Of a stretch of DNA of 64,000 nt, positions 1-7,532 are shown piece after piece. Numbering within the stretch: position 1 is the stretch's first letter; each line of letters begins with the position of its first letter. Source of the DNA: Protaetiibacter sp. SSC-01 (lineage in GTDB: Bacteria > Actinomycetota > Actinomycetes > Actinomycetales > Microbacteriaceae); assembly GCF_014483895.1 (NCBI RefSeq), contig NZ_CP059987.1, forward strand, positions 2,170,001 through 2,234,000. The letters are read 5' to 3'. A program made the position numbers and the translations under genes. The notes beneath the pieces are model-generated. The model saw only the letters and a list, made by a program, of their open reading frames with translations. It was not told the DNA's origin and searched no databases.

Positions 1-38
1 GCGATGGCGGAGTACATGGGGGTTTCCGGGTTACTTGA

Positions 39-85
39 GGCGATCGAGGAGCGCGCCGCGCAGCGGCACGCGTCTCGAGATCACC
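39..85. repeat. Extragenic palindrome, type A
   Basis: A 47-bp imperfect inverted repeat with the outer arms GGCGATCGAGGAGCGC and ACGCGTCTCGAGATCACC. It lies 3 bp beyond the lemA stop codon. The same family recurs at 5369-5471, 21638-21658, 31914-31957 and 31979-32023, in each case in intergenic space and usually directly after a stop codon. It probably acts as a transcript-end hairpin or REP-like element; this role is inferred. Confidence 0.7.
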
Positions 86-88
86 GAA

Positions 89-661
89 TCAGAATTGCAC
101 GCGCGGCGGCTCGGCGATGGCTGCGGCATCCGCGACCTCGAAGAACTCGCGCTCGGTGAAGCCGAGCCCGCGCACGAAGAGGGTGTTCGGGAACAGCTTG
201 ATGCGCGTGTTGAGCTCGCGCACGCCGCCGTTGTAGAAGCGGCGCGAGGCCTGGATCTTGTCCTCGGTGTCGACGAGCTCGCCCTGCAGCTGCAGGAAGT
301 TCTGGTTCGCCTGCAGCTGCGGGTAGGCCTCGGCGACGGCGAAGATCGACTTGAGGGCGTTCTGGAACAGGCCCTCCGCCTGCGCCGCCTCGGCGGGTGT
401 CGAGGCGTTGACGGTCGCGGCGCGGGCGGCAGTCACCTGCTCGAACACGCCCTTCTCGTGGGCCGCGTAGCCCTTGACCGTCTCGATGAGGTTCGGGATG
501 AGGTCGGCGCGCCGCTTGAGCTGCACCGTGATGTCGCTCCACGCCTCGTCGACGCGCACGTTGAGCTTCACGAGTCCGTTGTAGGTCGACCAGAGGTAGA
601 TGCCTGCGATCACGACGACGAGGACGACGAGACCGATGACGACGAGCGCGATGGGGTCCAT
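89..661 (-). CDS. lemA: LemA family membrane protein
   Basis: The 190-residue product has one N-terminal membrane segment (about residues 4-24) followed by the LemA helical domain, with the family motifs VDEAWSDITVQLKRRADLIPN and NQNFLQLQGELVDTEDKIQ split over the middle of the protein. Length and architecture match the family (about 185-200 residues). LemA proteins are anchored with a short outside N-terminus and a cytoplasmic coiled helical bundle; their molecular role is not settled. The usual partner, a DUF2207 membrane protein, is not seen on the downstream side in this window. The ATG at 661 is the only start that keeps the membrane segment intact. Confidence 0.93.
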   Translation of the reverse strand: MDPIALVVIGLVVLVVVIAGIYLWSTYNGLVKLNVRVDEAWSDITVQLKRRADLIPNLIETVKGYAAHEKGVFEQVTAARAATVNASTPAEAAQAEGLFQNALKSIFAVAEAYPQLQANQNFLQLQGELVDTEDKIQASRRFYNGGVRELNTRIKLFPNTLFVRGLGFTEREFFEVADAAAIAEPPRVQF

Positions 662-735
662 ATCCGCATCCTACGGCGAGGCGGCATCCGCCCACCCGCC
701 CGTTCGCTGTGGGCAAGCGGCCCTTCGCCGCGGCT

Positions 736-2082
736 CTACGCCCCCAGCACGCGGTCGAGGTAGGCGTTGCGGAAGGTGCGGTCGGGGTCGAGCCGGTCGC
801 GCACCTTGAGGAAGTCGCCGAACCGCGGGTAGCGCTCCGCGAAGATCGACGCGTCGAGGTAGTGCATCTTGCCCCAGTGCGGCCGTCCGCCGTGCGCGAG
901 GAAGATCTGCTCCGCGGCGCGGAAGTACTCCTCCGGGTCGTCGCGCAGGTAGCGGTGCACGGCGATGTAGCCCGACTCGCGCCCGTGCGCGGTCGAGAGC
1001 CAGTTCTCGTCGGGTGCGGCGGCACGCACCTCGACGGGGAACGAGATGCGCCATCCGGATGCGTCGATCATCGCGCGCAGCTCGTGCAGCGCCGCGGGGA
1101 TCTCGTCGAGCGGCAGCGCGTACTCCATCTCGCGGAAGCGCACGCGACGCGGGGCCGTGAACACCTCGTAGGAGTAGTCGGTGTACTCGCGGTCGCCGTA
1201 GACCCTCGTGGCGAGGCGGTTGATCGAGGGGGTGATCTTCGGCGCCAGGTGGCCGACGTTGCACATCGCGGCGAGCGCGCCGTTCGACATGACCTCCTCC
1301 TCGATCCAGTTCGCGAAGCCGCCCACGGGGGCGCGGCCTGCGTCGAGCGGCAACCGCGTGTTGGTCTTCGTCATCACGCGATCGGTGTGCGGCCACCAGT
1401 AGAGCTCGAAGTGGTCGGCGGCCTCGACGCGCGCACGGAACTCGTCGATGACCTCGAAGGGCTCGGGATGCTCCACCGCCTTGAGCAGGTACGCGGGCAC
1501 GCACTGGATCTCGAGCTCGACGAGGACGCCGAGCGCACCGAGGCCCAGGCGCACGGCGGGGAGCAGCTCGGCGTTCTCGCGCTCGTTGACGCGCAGGATC
1601 GAGCCGTCGCCCGTCACGAGCACGGCGCCCGTGATGGTCGTCGCGAGGCCGCCGAACGCGAGCCCCGTGCCGTGGGTGCCCGTCGACGTGGCGCCCGCGA
1701 TCGACTGGCGATCGATGTCGCCCATGTTCTGCAGCGCGAGGCCCCACGGCGCGAGCAGCTCGGGCAGCTGGTAGAGGCGCGTGCCCGCGGCGAGCGTCAC
1801 CCGGCCGGTCTCCGAGTTCGCCGTGACGACCCCCTGCAGTCGGTCGAGGTCGACGAGGATGCCGTCGGTCGCGGCGATCGCCGTGAAGCTGTGGCCCGCC
1901 CCGACGGTCTTGACCGGCATCCCGCGCTCACGCGCCGTGCGCACGACCGCCTGCACCTCGGCGACGGTCGACGGCGAGGCGCGGAACGCGGGGCGCGACG
2001 CCTCGGACCGGCCCCAGTTGCGCCACGCGCCGGACGCGCGCAGCGGGGCCTGCGTCGTGCGGCCCTCCGTCGTCGCCGTCAC
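736..2082 (-). CDS. FAD-linked sugar-lactone oxidase (D-arabinono-1,4-lactone oxidase family)
   Basis: A 448-residue flavoprotein of the VAO/PCMH family. The N-terminal half carries the FAD-binding PCMH domain (VGAGHSFTAIAATDG near residues 55-70, then ATSTGTHGTG), and the C-terminal half is an ALO domain ending with the family motif RPHWGK about 50 residues from the end. Members oxidise aldonolactones such as L-gulono- or D-arabinono-1,4-lactone, so the substrate class is inferred from family. The GTG start at 2082 overlaps the stop of the upstream aldolase gene (GTGA), which shows translational coupling. The open frame extends further upstream, but that part is the antisense of the aldolase gene and is not coding. 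Confidence 0.88.
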   Translation of the reverse strand: MTATTEGRTTQAPLRASGAWRNWGRSEASRPAFRASPSTVAEVQAVVRTARERGMPVKTVGAGHSFTAIAATDGILVDLDRLQGVVTANSETGRVTLAAGTRLYQLPELLAPWGLALQNMGDIDRQSIAGATSTGTHGTGLAFGGLATTITGAVLVTGDGSILRVNERENAELLPAVRLGLGALGVLVELEIQCVPAYLLKAVEHPEPFEVIDEFRARVEAADHFELYWWPHTDRVMTKTNTRLPLDAGRAPVGGFANWIEEEVMSNGALAAMCNVGHLAPKITPSINRLATRVYGDREYTDYSYEVFTAPRRVRFREMEYALPLDEIPAALHELRAMIDASGWRISFPVEVRAAAPDENWLSTAHGRESGYIAVHRYLRDDPEEYFRAAEQIFLAHGGRPHWGKMHYLDASIFAERYPRFGDFLKVRDRLDPDRTFRNAYLDRVLGA

Positions 2083-3299
2083 AGGAACACCTTCCCTTCG
2101 CCGCGGTACGTCGGGATCCGGTCGAGGATGCGGCCGTCCTCCACCAGCAGGAACTCGTTCAGGTGCTCGGAGAGCTCGCCCGCCTTGACGTGGCGGAAGA
2201 ACACGCGGTCGCCGATCTTGAGGTCGGCGGCCGCGGGTCCCGTGACGGGCGTCTGCACCTCGCCGGCCTCCTCGCGCGGCAGGTACTTGAGCCCCTCGGG
2301 CCACGCGGGCCGCGGCAGTCGGTCCTGTCCGGGCGGGCCGGATGCGATCCATCCGCCGCCCAGCACGGTCGCGATGTCGGCGGTGGGCCGCCGCACGACG
2401 CTCAGCGCGAAGGACGCCGCGGGCGCGGGCTGGAAGTGCTCGTAGCCGTCGAAGAGCAGCGGCCCGAAGAGGCCGGAACCGGCCGCGATCTCGGTGACCG
2501 AGGTGTCGTCGTGGGTCGACTCGAGCGAGCCCGTGCCGCCGCCGTTGACGAACTCGAGGTCGACGATCTTGCGCACCTCGGCGACGGCGGCTCCGCGGCG
2601 CTCGCGCAGCTCGGCCGCCGACGCCTTCTGCATGGCGCGCACAGCGACATTCGACATGCCCTGGTTGCCGACGCCCGCGATCTGCGCCTCGTAGGCCATC
2701 ATCCCCACGAGCGAGAAGCCCTTGCGCTTGACGATCGCGGCGGCGAGCGAGGCGGCCTCGGCGACCTCGTGCACGGGCGAGCGACGCACGCCCACGTGGC
2801 CGAGCACGGGGTTGCGGTACGAGGCGTCGAGCTCGAGGCACACGCGGATGGTGGCGCGCTGGTCGGGCGGCGCGATGCGGTCGACGAGGTCGAGGTGCTT
2901 GAGCGAGTCGACCATGAGGGTCACGCGCGAGGCGAGCTGCTCATCCGCTGCGAGGCGTGCGATCGCGAGGCTGTCGGCCGTCGGGTAGCCGACCACGACG
3001 TCGTCGTGCGTCTCGGCGAGCCACAGCGCCTCGGGCAGCGTGTAGGCGAGGATGCCGCGATACCCCGGCAGGGCGAGCACGGCATCCAGCACCCCGCGCA
3101 CGCGCACCGACTTGCTCGCGACGCGGATGGGCGTGCCCTGGGCGCGCGCGAGCATGTCGTGCGCGTTCGCGGCGAGCGCCTCGACCGAGATCACGCCGTA
3201 CGGCGGCTCGATGCCGTCGGTCGCGGCGGCGAGCTTCGGCCACCACTCGGCCGGGGTCTGCCACGGCCGGTCGGTGCGGGGTTCGAGCGCGAGGGTCAC
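2079..3299 (-). CDS. PLP-dependent amino acid deaminase/aldolase (alanine racemase-like barrel)
   Basis: A 406-residue protein of the fold-type III PLP family (alanine racemase N-terminal domain plus D-serine dehydratase-like C-terminal domain). The PLP lysine is in VASKSVRVR around residue 63, near the N-terminus as in D-threonine aldolase and D-serine dehydratase. The C-terminal part contains a predicted metal-site region (VFFRHVKAGEL). Substrates of this subgroup are beta-hydroxy D-amino acids. The start is GTG at 3299 with CAGGAG eight bases upstream. It is the second gene of a MFS-aldolase-lactone oxidase operon. Exact substrate unknown. Confidence 0.85.
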   Translation of the reverse strand: MTLALEPRTDRPWQTPAEWWPKLAAATDGIEPPYGVISVEALAANAHDMLARAQGTPIRVASKSVRVRGVLDAVLALPGYRGILAYTLPEALWLAETHDDVVVGYPTADSLAIARLAADEQLASRVTLMVDSLKHLDLVDRIAPPDQRATIRVCLELDASYRNPVLGHVGVRRSPVHEVAEAASLAAAIVKRKGFSLVGMMAYEAQIAGVGNQGMSNVAVRAMQKASAAELRERRGAAVAEVRKIVDLEFVNGGGTGSLESTHDDTSVTEIAAGSGLFGPLLFDGYEHFQPAPAASFALSVVRRPTADIATVLGGGWIASGPPGQDRLPRPAWPEGLKYLPREEAGEVQTPVTGPAAADLKIGDRVFFRHVKAGELSEHLNEFLLVEDGRILDRIPTYRGEGKVFL

Positions 3300-3314
3300 G
3301 GGGCTGCTCCTGGA

Positions 3315-4610
3315 CTACTTGACGTCGCGCACGAGCGAGACGACGACGGCGCCGAGGATCGCGGCGAGCGCCGACAGCATGAACACGCCGCGGAAGCCGT
3401 CGAACGACGCGACGACGAGGGCGCCCAGCAGCGGGGCCAGGGCTTGCGGCACCTGGAACGCGATGTTCATGATGCCGAGGTCCTTGCCGCGGTCGTGCGG
3501 GTCGGGCAGCACCTGGGTGGCGAGGGCCTGGTCGACCGCGAGGAACGCGCCGTAGCCGAGGCCGAGGAGGCCTCCGGCGACGAAGGTGGCCTCGTAGCTC
3601 GGCGCGAACACGAGCACGAACGCCGCGATCGCCTGGGCGAGCGAGCCCCAGATGACGAAGACCTTGCGGCGGGCGAGGCGGTCAGACAGGTAGCCGACGG
3701 CGAGGGCCGAGATCACGACGCAGATGAGGTAGACGACGATGAGCGGCAGGAGCGCGTCATCCGCCTTGTCGATGCCGATGTCGAGGCCGAACGCGAGGTA
3801 GTAGAGCAGCAGGCCCGTGCCGAGTGCGTTGCCCGTGTTGACGAGCACGCGGCTCACGAGCGTCCACGCGAAGTCGGGGTGCTTGCGCGGGGAGATCCAG
3901 AGACCGCGCACGAGGGCGGCGCCCGAGAACTCCGGACGCTGCTCGCGCGTGATCGGGATCTCCTTCGTGACGAGCACGACCGGCACGACGAGGATGAGCA
4001 GGCCGACCGCCATCGTGAGGTAGCCGGGCAGCATCTCCGACTGGAACAACTCGGTGATGATGAGCACGCCGAGGATGATGCCGACGGCCTGCGGGGCCGA
4101 CATCCAGCCCGACACGAAGCCGCGCTGGCGCACCGGCACGAGGTCGGAGATGAGCGCCGTGAGGGCGGAGGCGAGCACGCAGAAGCCGACGATCGCGAGC
4201 GACCACAGAACCGCCACGGCGACGATGTCGGATGCGACGCCGAGGCCCGTGAGCGCGAGGGCGAAGAGCACAGCGCCGCCGATGATCCACGGGCGACGGC
4301 GGCCGAGCCGCGAGGTCGTGCGGTCGGAGAGGAAGCCCGTGACGGGGAACGCGACGATCGCGCACGCACCCGCGATGCCCGAGATCGTGCCGAAGGCGAG
4401 CACCGCAGGGATCCACTCCTCGGCGCCGACGCCGATGCCCGTGCCCTCGGCGACCTGCAGCGGCAGCAGCACCTGGAACGGGCCGAGCTGCGCCATCCAC
4501 ACGCCGAGCCAGGCGGCGGCGAAGGCGGTGATCCAGCGTCCGGTGACCGCGCGCTGCGGTTCGGCGAACGCGGCCGGCGCACCGGTGGTGGTGTACTGCG
4601 GTGTCGTCAT
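3315..4610 (-). CDS. MFS transporter (paralogue of the gene at 15070-16344)
   Basis: A 431-residue major facilitator with about 12 hydrophobic segments and an MFS loop motif LSDRTTSRLGRRRPW after the second segment. The N-terminus contains AFAEPQRAVTGRWITAFAAA, which is nearly repeated in the MFS gene at 15070-16344, so the two are paralogues. The ATG at 4610 has GGGAG at a normal distance. It heads the aldolase-oxidase operon, 15 bp before the aldolase gene, so it may import or export that pathway's substrate. The cargo is unknown. Confidence 0.9.
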   Translation of the reverse strand: MTTPQYTTTGAPAAFAEPQRAVTGRWITAFAAAWLGVWMAQLGPFQVLLPLQVAEGTGIGVGAEEWIPAVLAFGTISGIAGACAIVAFPVTGFLSDRTTSRLGRRRPWIIGGAVLFALALTGLGVASDIVAVAVLWSLAIVGFCVLASALTALISDLVPVRQRGFVSGWMSAPQAVGIILGVLIITELFQSEMLPGYLTMAVGLLILVVPVVLVTKEIPITREQRPEFSGAALVRGLWISPRKHPDFAWTLVSRVLVNTGNALGTGLLLYYLAFGLDIGIDKADDALLPLIVVYLICVVISALAVGYLSDRLARRKVFVIWGSLAQAIAAFVLVFAPSYEATFVAGGLLGLGYGAFLAVDQALATQVLPDPHDRGKDLGIMNIAFQVPQALAPLLGALVVASFDGFRGVFMLSALAAILGAVVVSLVRDVK

Positions 4611-4637
4611 GGCGGCTCCCGGGATTCGTGGTGGAGA

Positions 4638-5261
4638 TCAGGCGGACGGGGCGGATGTGGCTGCGGATGCGGATGCGGGCTCCGCGAACGGCGCGAGGGC
4701 TCTCGCGGCGAGGTCGATGGTGCGCTCGGCGGCGACGTCGTCGCGGTCGGCGAGCCAGCCGAGCGTCACGCCGTCGGTGATCGTGACGACGAGGCGCGCG
4801 AGCTCGGCGACGGGCACGGTCCAGCGGATGCCGAGATGGGCCTCGGCGGCGCTCAGGATCTGGGCCGCGAGGCCGTGGTAGCGCGCGTACTGCTCGGGCG
4901 GCAGGTCGGAGAGGTCGGGCGTGCGCAGCGCGTACTGCGTGAGCTCGAACATGGCCTGCTCGCGCCCGGGTGCCGCGCGCACGTGGTCGAGGTAGGCGGT
5001 GAGGGTGCGGCGGATGGCGTCGGCCGGGTCGACCGCGTCGGCGAGCAGGGCCGCGAGCGCGGCATCCCCCTCCCCCTCGACGACGAGCTCGACGACGTCG
5101 CGCAGCAGCTCGTCGCGCGACGGGACGGCGTAGTGGAAGCTGCCGAGCGGCATCCCCGCCTCGGCCACGATCGCGCGCGTCGTGGCGGCGTGCACCCCGT
5201 CGCGTTCGACGACGACGAGTGCCGCGCGGGCGAGCGCCGCCCGACGTTCGGATGCCGACAT
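4638..5261 (-). CDS. TetR family transcriptional regulator
   Basis: A 207-residue regulator with an N-terminal TetR helix-turn-helix (residues about 8-55; TTRAIVAEAGMPLGSFHYAV), followed by an all-helical ligand domain. The ATG at 5261 begins MSASERRAALARAALVVVE, and starting there gives a normal TetR N-terminus; the longer upstream frame runs through repeats. The gene ends 27 bp before the MFS gene and is co-directional, so it probably heads and regulates the MFS-aldolase-lactone oxidase operon. Confidence 0.88.
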   Translation of the reverse strand: MSASERRAALARAALVVVERDGVHAATTRAIVAEAGMPLGSFHYAVPSRDELLRDVVELVVEGEGDAALAALLADAVDPADAIRRTLTAYLDHVRAAPGREQAMFELTQYALRTPDLSDLPPEQYARYHGLAAQILSAAEAHLGIRWTVPVAELARLVVTITDGVTLGWLADRDDVAAERTIDLAARALAPFAEPASASAATSAPSA

Positions 5262-5368
5262 CCGTGCCACGCGCGCCCCCTCTCCCCTGCGAGCCCGAAG
5301 TTGGTCAAGTGTCCCAGACACGCGACCAGGACACCAATCCCCCCGTTGTGGTGCGGGCGCGCGCACCC

Positions 5369-5471
5369 GGTGCTCGAGGAGCGCCGACCCCCAGGTGGTC
5401 GAGGAGCGCCGCGCAGCGCCCCACCCCAGGTGGTCGAGGAGCGCCGCGCAGCGACGCGTCTCGAGACCACC
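5369..5471. repeat. Cluster of three type-A extragenic repeats
   Basis: Three tandem copies or part-copies of GGTGGTCGAGGAGCGCC lie at 5369-5386 (with GCTC for GGTC), 5394-5418 and 5429-5471. The last is complete, with the inverted arm CGCGTCTCGAGACCACC. They fill most of the 292-bp space between the TetR gene start and the tRNA. The rest of this space (5262-5368 and 5472-5553) shows no gene and no clear promoter to me. Confidence 0.75.
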
Positions 5472-5553
5472 GAACCGGCAGTAACGCCCCCTCAACCCCC
5501 ACAGGACGGGTCGAAACTGCCGTCACACCCCCGCCCGGGCAGAATGAACCCAC

Positions 5554-5627
5554 GCCCTCGTAGCCCAATCGGCAGAGGCAGGCGACTTAAAATCGCCTCA
5601 GTCTGGGTTCGAATCCCAGCGAGGGCA
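5554..5627 (+). tRNA. tRNA-Leu (UAA anticodon), short variable loop
   Basis: A full cloverleaf can be drawn by hand: acceptor GCCCTCG (5554-5560) with CGAGGGC (5620-5626), discriminator A at 5627, anticodon stem GGCGA/TCGCC, loop CTTAAAA with anticodon TAA at 5588-5590, T-arm CTGGG-TTCGAAT-CCCAG, and no encoded CCA. The variable region is only five bases (TCAGT, 5598-5602), whereas canonical leucine tRNAs have a long variable arm. An integrase remnant begins 15 bp past the 3' end, so the 3' half of this gene is the likely attachment site of the adjacent island. Confidence 0.9.
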
Positions 5628-5642
5628 CGCGGAGCGTGTGGC

Positions 5643-6015
5643 CTACTTTCCTTTATTTCCGGGGCAGAGCGACCACGGGAGCCCCCTCGCCCCCACCGAG
5701 CCCCCACATTTCCCCCACAGCTGCAGCGGAGCGCGGTCGAGCGCCTCGGCGACGGTGTCCTGGTCGCTCTCGAAGAGGTCGGCGTAGGTGTCGAGCGTCA
5801 TGGCCGCGGATTTGTGCCCCAGCATCCGCTGCACGGCCTTGACGTTCGCGCCCGCGGAGATTGCGAGCGAAGCGGAGGTGTGCCGCAGGTCGTGGAGGGT
5901 GAGCGTCGGGAAGGTGGGGTCGATCTCCTTGGCCGCGGCGATCGCGCGGACGTACCAGCCGCCGTTGCTGGTGGGACGTCGCAGGTGGTTCGTCCCGTTT
6001 CCGAAGTTGCCATGG
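5643..6015 (-). pseudogene. Tyrosine recombinase (phage-type integrase), C-terminal remnant
   Basis: About 124 residues remain of a tyrosine integrase. The catalytic block contains HDLRHT (Arg and His), MLGHKS (His) and the nucleophile region TLDTYADLFES (Tyr), followed by a natural C-terminal tail. The N-terminal arm-binding and core-binding domains and part of the catalytic domain are missing; the frame upstream of about 6015 belongs to a different gene fragment. Its stop lies 15 bp from the tRNA 3' end, the position expected for an integrase beside its att site. It cannot be functional as it stands. Confidence 0.85.
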
Positions 6016-6154
6016 CGATGACCCAGCTCCACCCGATGTACCGGTGAGGACGGTCGCCTCTCTTCCGCCGGAGGAGTTGTACGGCCCCCAGCAGGAGTGC
6101 GTACGACACCGTGATGGCGTGGATGAGGATCAGCGGGTCCCAACGTTCGAGCAT
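6010..6154 (-). pseudogene. DUF2306-like membrane protein, N-terminal fragment
   Basis: About 48 residues starting at ATG 6154 (LERWDPLILIHAITVSYALL, then GAVQLLRRKRG and HRYIGWSWV) resemble the N-terminus of DUF2306 predicted membrane proteins: a first transmembrane segment and the conserved RH.YIGW stretch. The reading frame then runs into the integrase remnant, so the gene was cut at about 6010-6015. The fold assignment is by pattern recognition only and rests on a short stretch. The interval 6155-6285 shows no gene. Confidence 0.5.
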
Positions 6155-6285
6155 GGCGCGAGGTTACTGAGCCACGGCCGCGTGACGGCGGTGGCGGAGG
6201 GGAGCGGCGGTGAGCATGTCAACCTTTCGGTCGGTGCGGCGCGGTTGAGTACCGAACCTGGCGAGGCGAGGTGGTGGGAGCGGCG

Positions 6286-6939
6286 TCAGACCGAGCGGCC
6301 GGCGCGGGTCATCGCGTCGGCGAACCCGTCGAGGAGCAGCTCGAGACCGTATTCGAATTCGGCCGCGTCATCCTGCGTGAAAAGGATGGGGCTGACTTCG
6401 GTGACAAGCGGAAGCAGTTTGCCCGTCGTCGGTGTGTCGATGGTGTCCCGACTGTCCGAGGTGACGGCACGTGCGTCGGGTGCGAAGTACCCGCCGAGTT
6501 CGATGTCGATGGTGCCGAGAGAGTACGCGGCGAGAGCGCGGTAGCAGCGGGCGGTGCTGAGTTCGTCGAAGCCTGCGCGGCGGAAGCTGCGGAAACCTGC
6601 TTCGACGAAAGCCAGCGCGTCGGGGGTGTGCGGAGGAAAGCGATTGATGAGCCGCGCAGCGTTCGGGTGACGCATCGCCACGTGCCGCACGGACCGCATG
6701 ATGAAGCGCATTGCGTCACGCCAGTGCACCTCCTCGGGCGGAGTCTCCACCTCCGCCATGAGAAGCTGCGCGACTCCGTCCAGCAGCGCCTCGCGGTCGG
6801 GGAAGTAGGTGTAGAGACCCATTGGCGAAGAGCCGAGATGCTGTGCCAACTTCCGCATCGTCAGCGCGTCGATGCCCTCGGCGTCGATGACGTCCAGTGC
6901 CGCTTGCGCGATGGCCCGCTGTGAGAGCTTTTCTGCCAT
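6286..6939 (-). CDS. TetR family repressor of the island operon
   Basis: A 217-residue regulator with an N-terminal TetR helix-turn-helix (TMRKLAQHLGSSPMGLYTYF, residues about 25-45) and a C-terminal helical domain resembling the tetracycline-repressor C-terminal family. The ATG at 6939 is fixed by AGGAGG eight bases upstream; an earlier in-frame ATG at 6969 would overlap the operator. It is divergent from the acetyltransferase gene at 7042. The shared 102-bp region carries two perfect palindromes, so autoregulation and repression of the seven-gene operon are likely. The inducer is unknown. Confidence 0.9.
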   Translation of the reverse strand: MAEKLSQRAIAQAALDVIDAEGIDALTMRKLAQHLGSSPMGLYTYFPDREALLDGVAQLLMAEVETPPEEVHWRDAMRFIMRSVRHVAMRHPNAARLINRFPPHTPDALAFVEAGFRSFRRAGFDELSTARCYRALAAYSLGTIDIELGGYFAPDARAVTSDSRDTIDTPTTGKLLPLVTEVSPILFTQDDAAEFEYGLELLLDGFADAMTRAGRSV

Positions 6940-6955
6940 TGTCTGTACCTCCTGC

Positions 6956-7010
6956 TTGACAGCGTACATCGTACGCTCCAGTATGTACCTCGTATCCGTA
7001 CAACGTACGG
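6956..7010 (+). promoter_or_regulatory. Divergent promoter with paired palindromic operators
   Basis: Two perfect inverted repeats with 3-nt centres, AGCGTACATCGTACGCT (6961-6977) and CCGTACAACGTACGG (6996-7010), share the core CGTAC-N3-GTACG, with centres 34 bp apart. A TTGACA at 6956-6961 and a weak -10 CAGTAT at 6979-6984 (17-bp spacer) could serve the plus-strand operon, which would place the first operator inside the spacer. Binding by the adjacent TetR protein is inferred from position. Confidence 0.7.
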
Positions 7011-7041
7011 GCCTACCGGAACAGCGTAAGGAGAGGTCACC

Positions 7042-7515
7042 ATGGTGGAAATCAGGGAAGCTACCCCCGTCGACGCCTCAGTGCTCGACGAGATGGTGCG
7101 TGAACTCGCGGCGCACGAGGACTCGCTCGAGCACGTGCATGTGGACGCCGATGCGTGGCGGCGCCTTCTCGTACGGCCGGACGTGACCGTGCTGATCGCG
7201 GAATCCGACGGGGCCGTGATCGGGTTCACCTCGACGGTGCGCCGCTTGCACCTGTGGAGCGGGGGCGACCTGCTGGCGCTGGACGACCTCTACGTCCGCC
7301 CCGAGCACCGCGACAAGGGAGTCGGCGGCGCGCTGATGTCCGCGGTCGCCCGGCTCGCCGCCCGCGATGGCCTCTCCGTCATCTGGGGAGTGCGCTTGGA
7401 CAACCACTCCGGGCAGCGGTTCTACGCCCGCCTCGGCGCCACCCTCAACACCAAGATGACCGCCAGCTGGACACCCGACAGCTACCGCCGCCATCTCACC
7501 ACGACCGCCCGCTGA
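7042..7515 (+). CDS. GNAT family N-acetyltransferase
   Basis: A 157-residue GNAT protein. The acetyl-CoA-binding stretch RPEHRDKGVGGALMSAVARL (about residues 91-110) has the R/Q-x-x-G-x-G/A pyrophosphate loop, followed by the C-terminal block RFYARLGA. ATG 7042 has AAGGAG at about eight bases. It is the first gene of the operon, directly downstream of the paired operators. Such enzymes acylate small amines, antibiotics or proteins; the acceptor cannot be deduced. Confidence 0.88.
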   Translation: MVEIREATPVDASVLDEMVRELAAHEDSLEHVHVDADAWRRLLVRPDVTVLIAESDGAVIGFTSTVRRLHLWSGGDLLALDDLYVRPEHRDKGVGGALMSAVARLAARDGLSVIWGVRLDNHSGQRFYARLGATLNTKMTASWTPDSYRRHLTTTAR

Positions 7516-7532
7516 TCAGAAACGACGAAGCC

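Noticed and set aside
1-38. Possible gene end at the left edge of the window
   Set aside because: Only 38 bp before the repeat, with no frame that shows recognisable protein sequence.
5369-5471. CRISPR-like array of short repeats upstream of the tRNA
   Set aside because: The copies are palindromic, unequal in length, not separated by regular spacers, and recur singly elsewhere between genes; no cas genes are present.
2163-6047. A very long plus-strand open frame (about 1294 codons)
   Set aside because: It is antisense to the deaminase/aldolase, MFS and TetR genes and crosses the repeat cluster and the tRNA. Its translation is rich in Arg, Gly and Glu without any domain; high GC keeps the antisense frame open.
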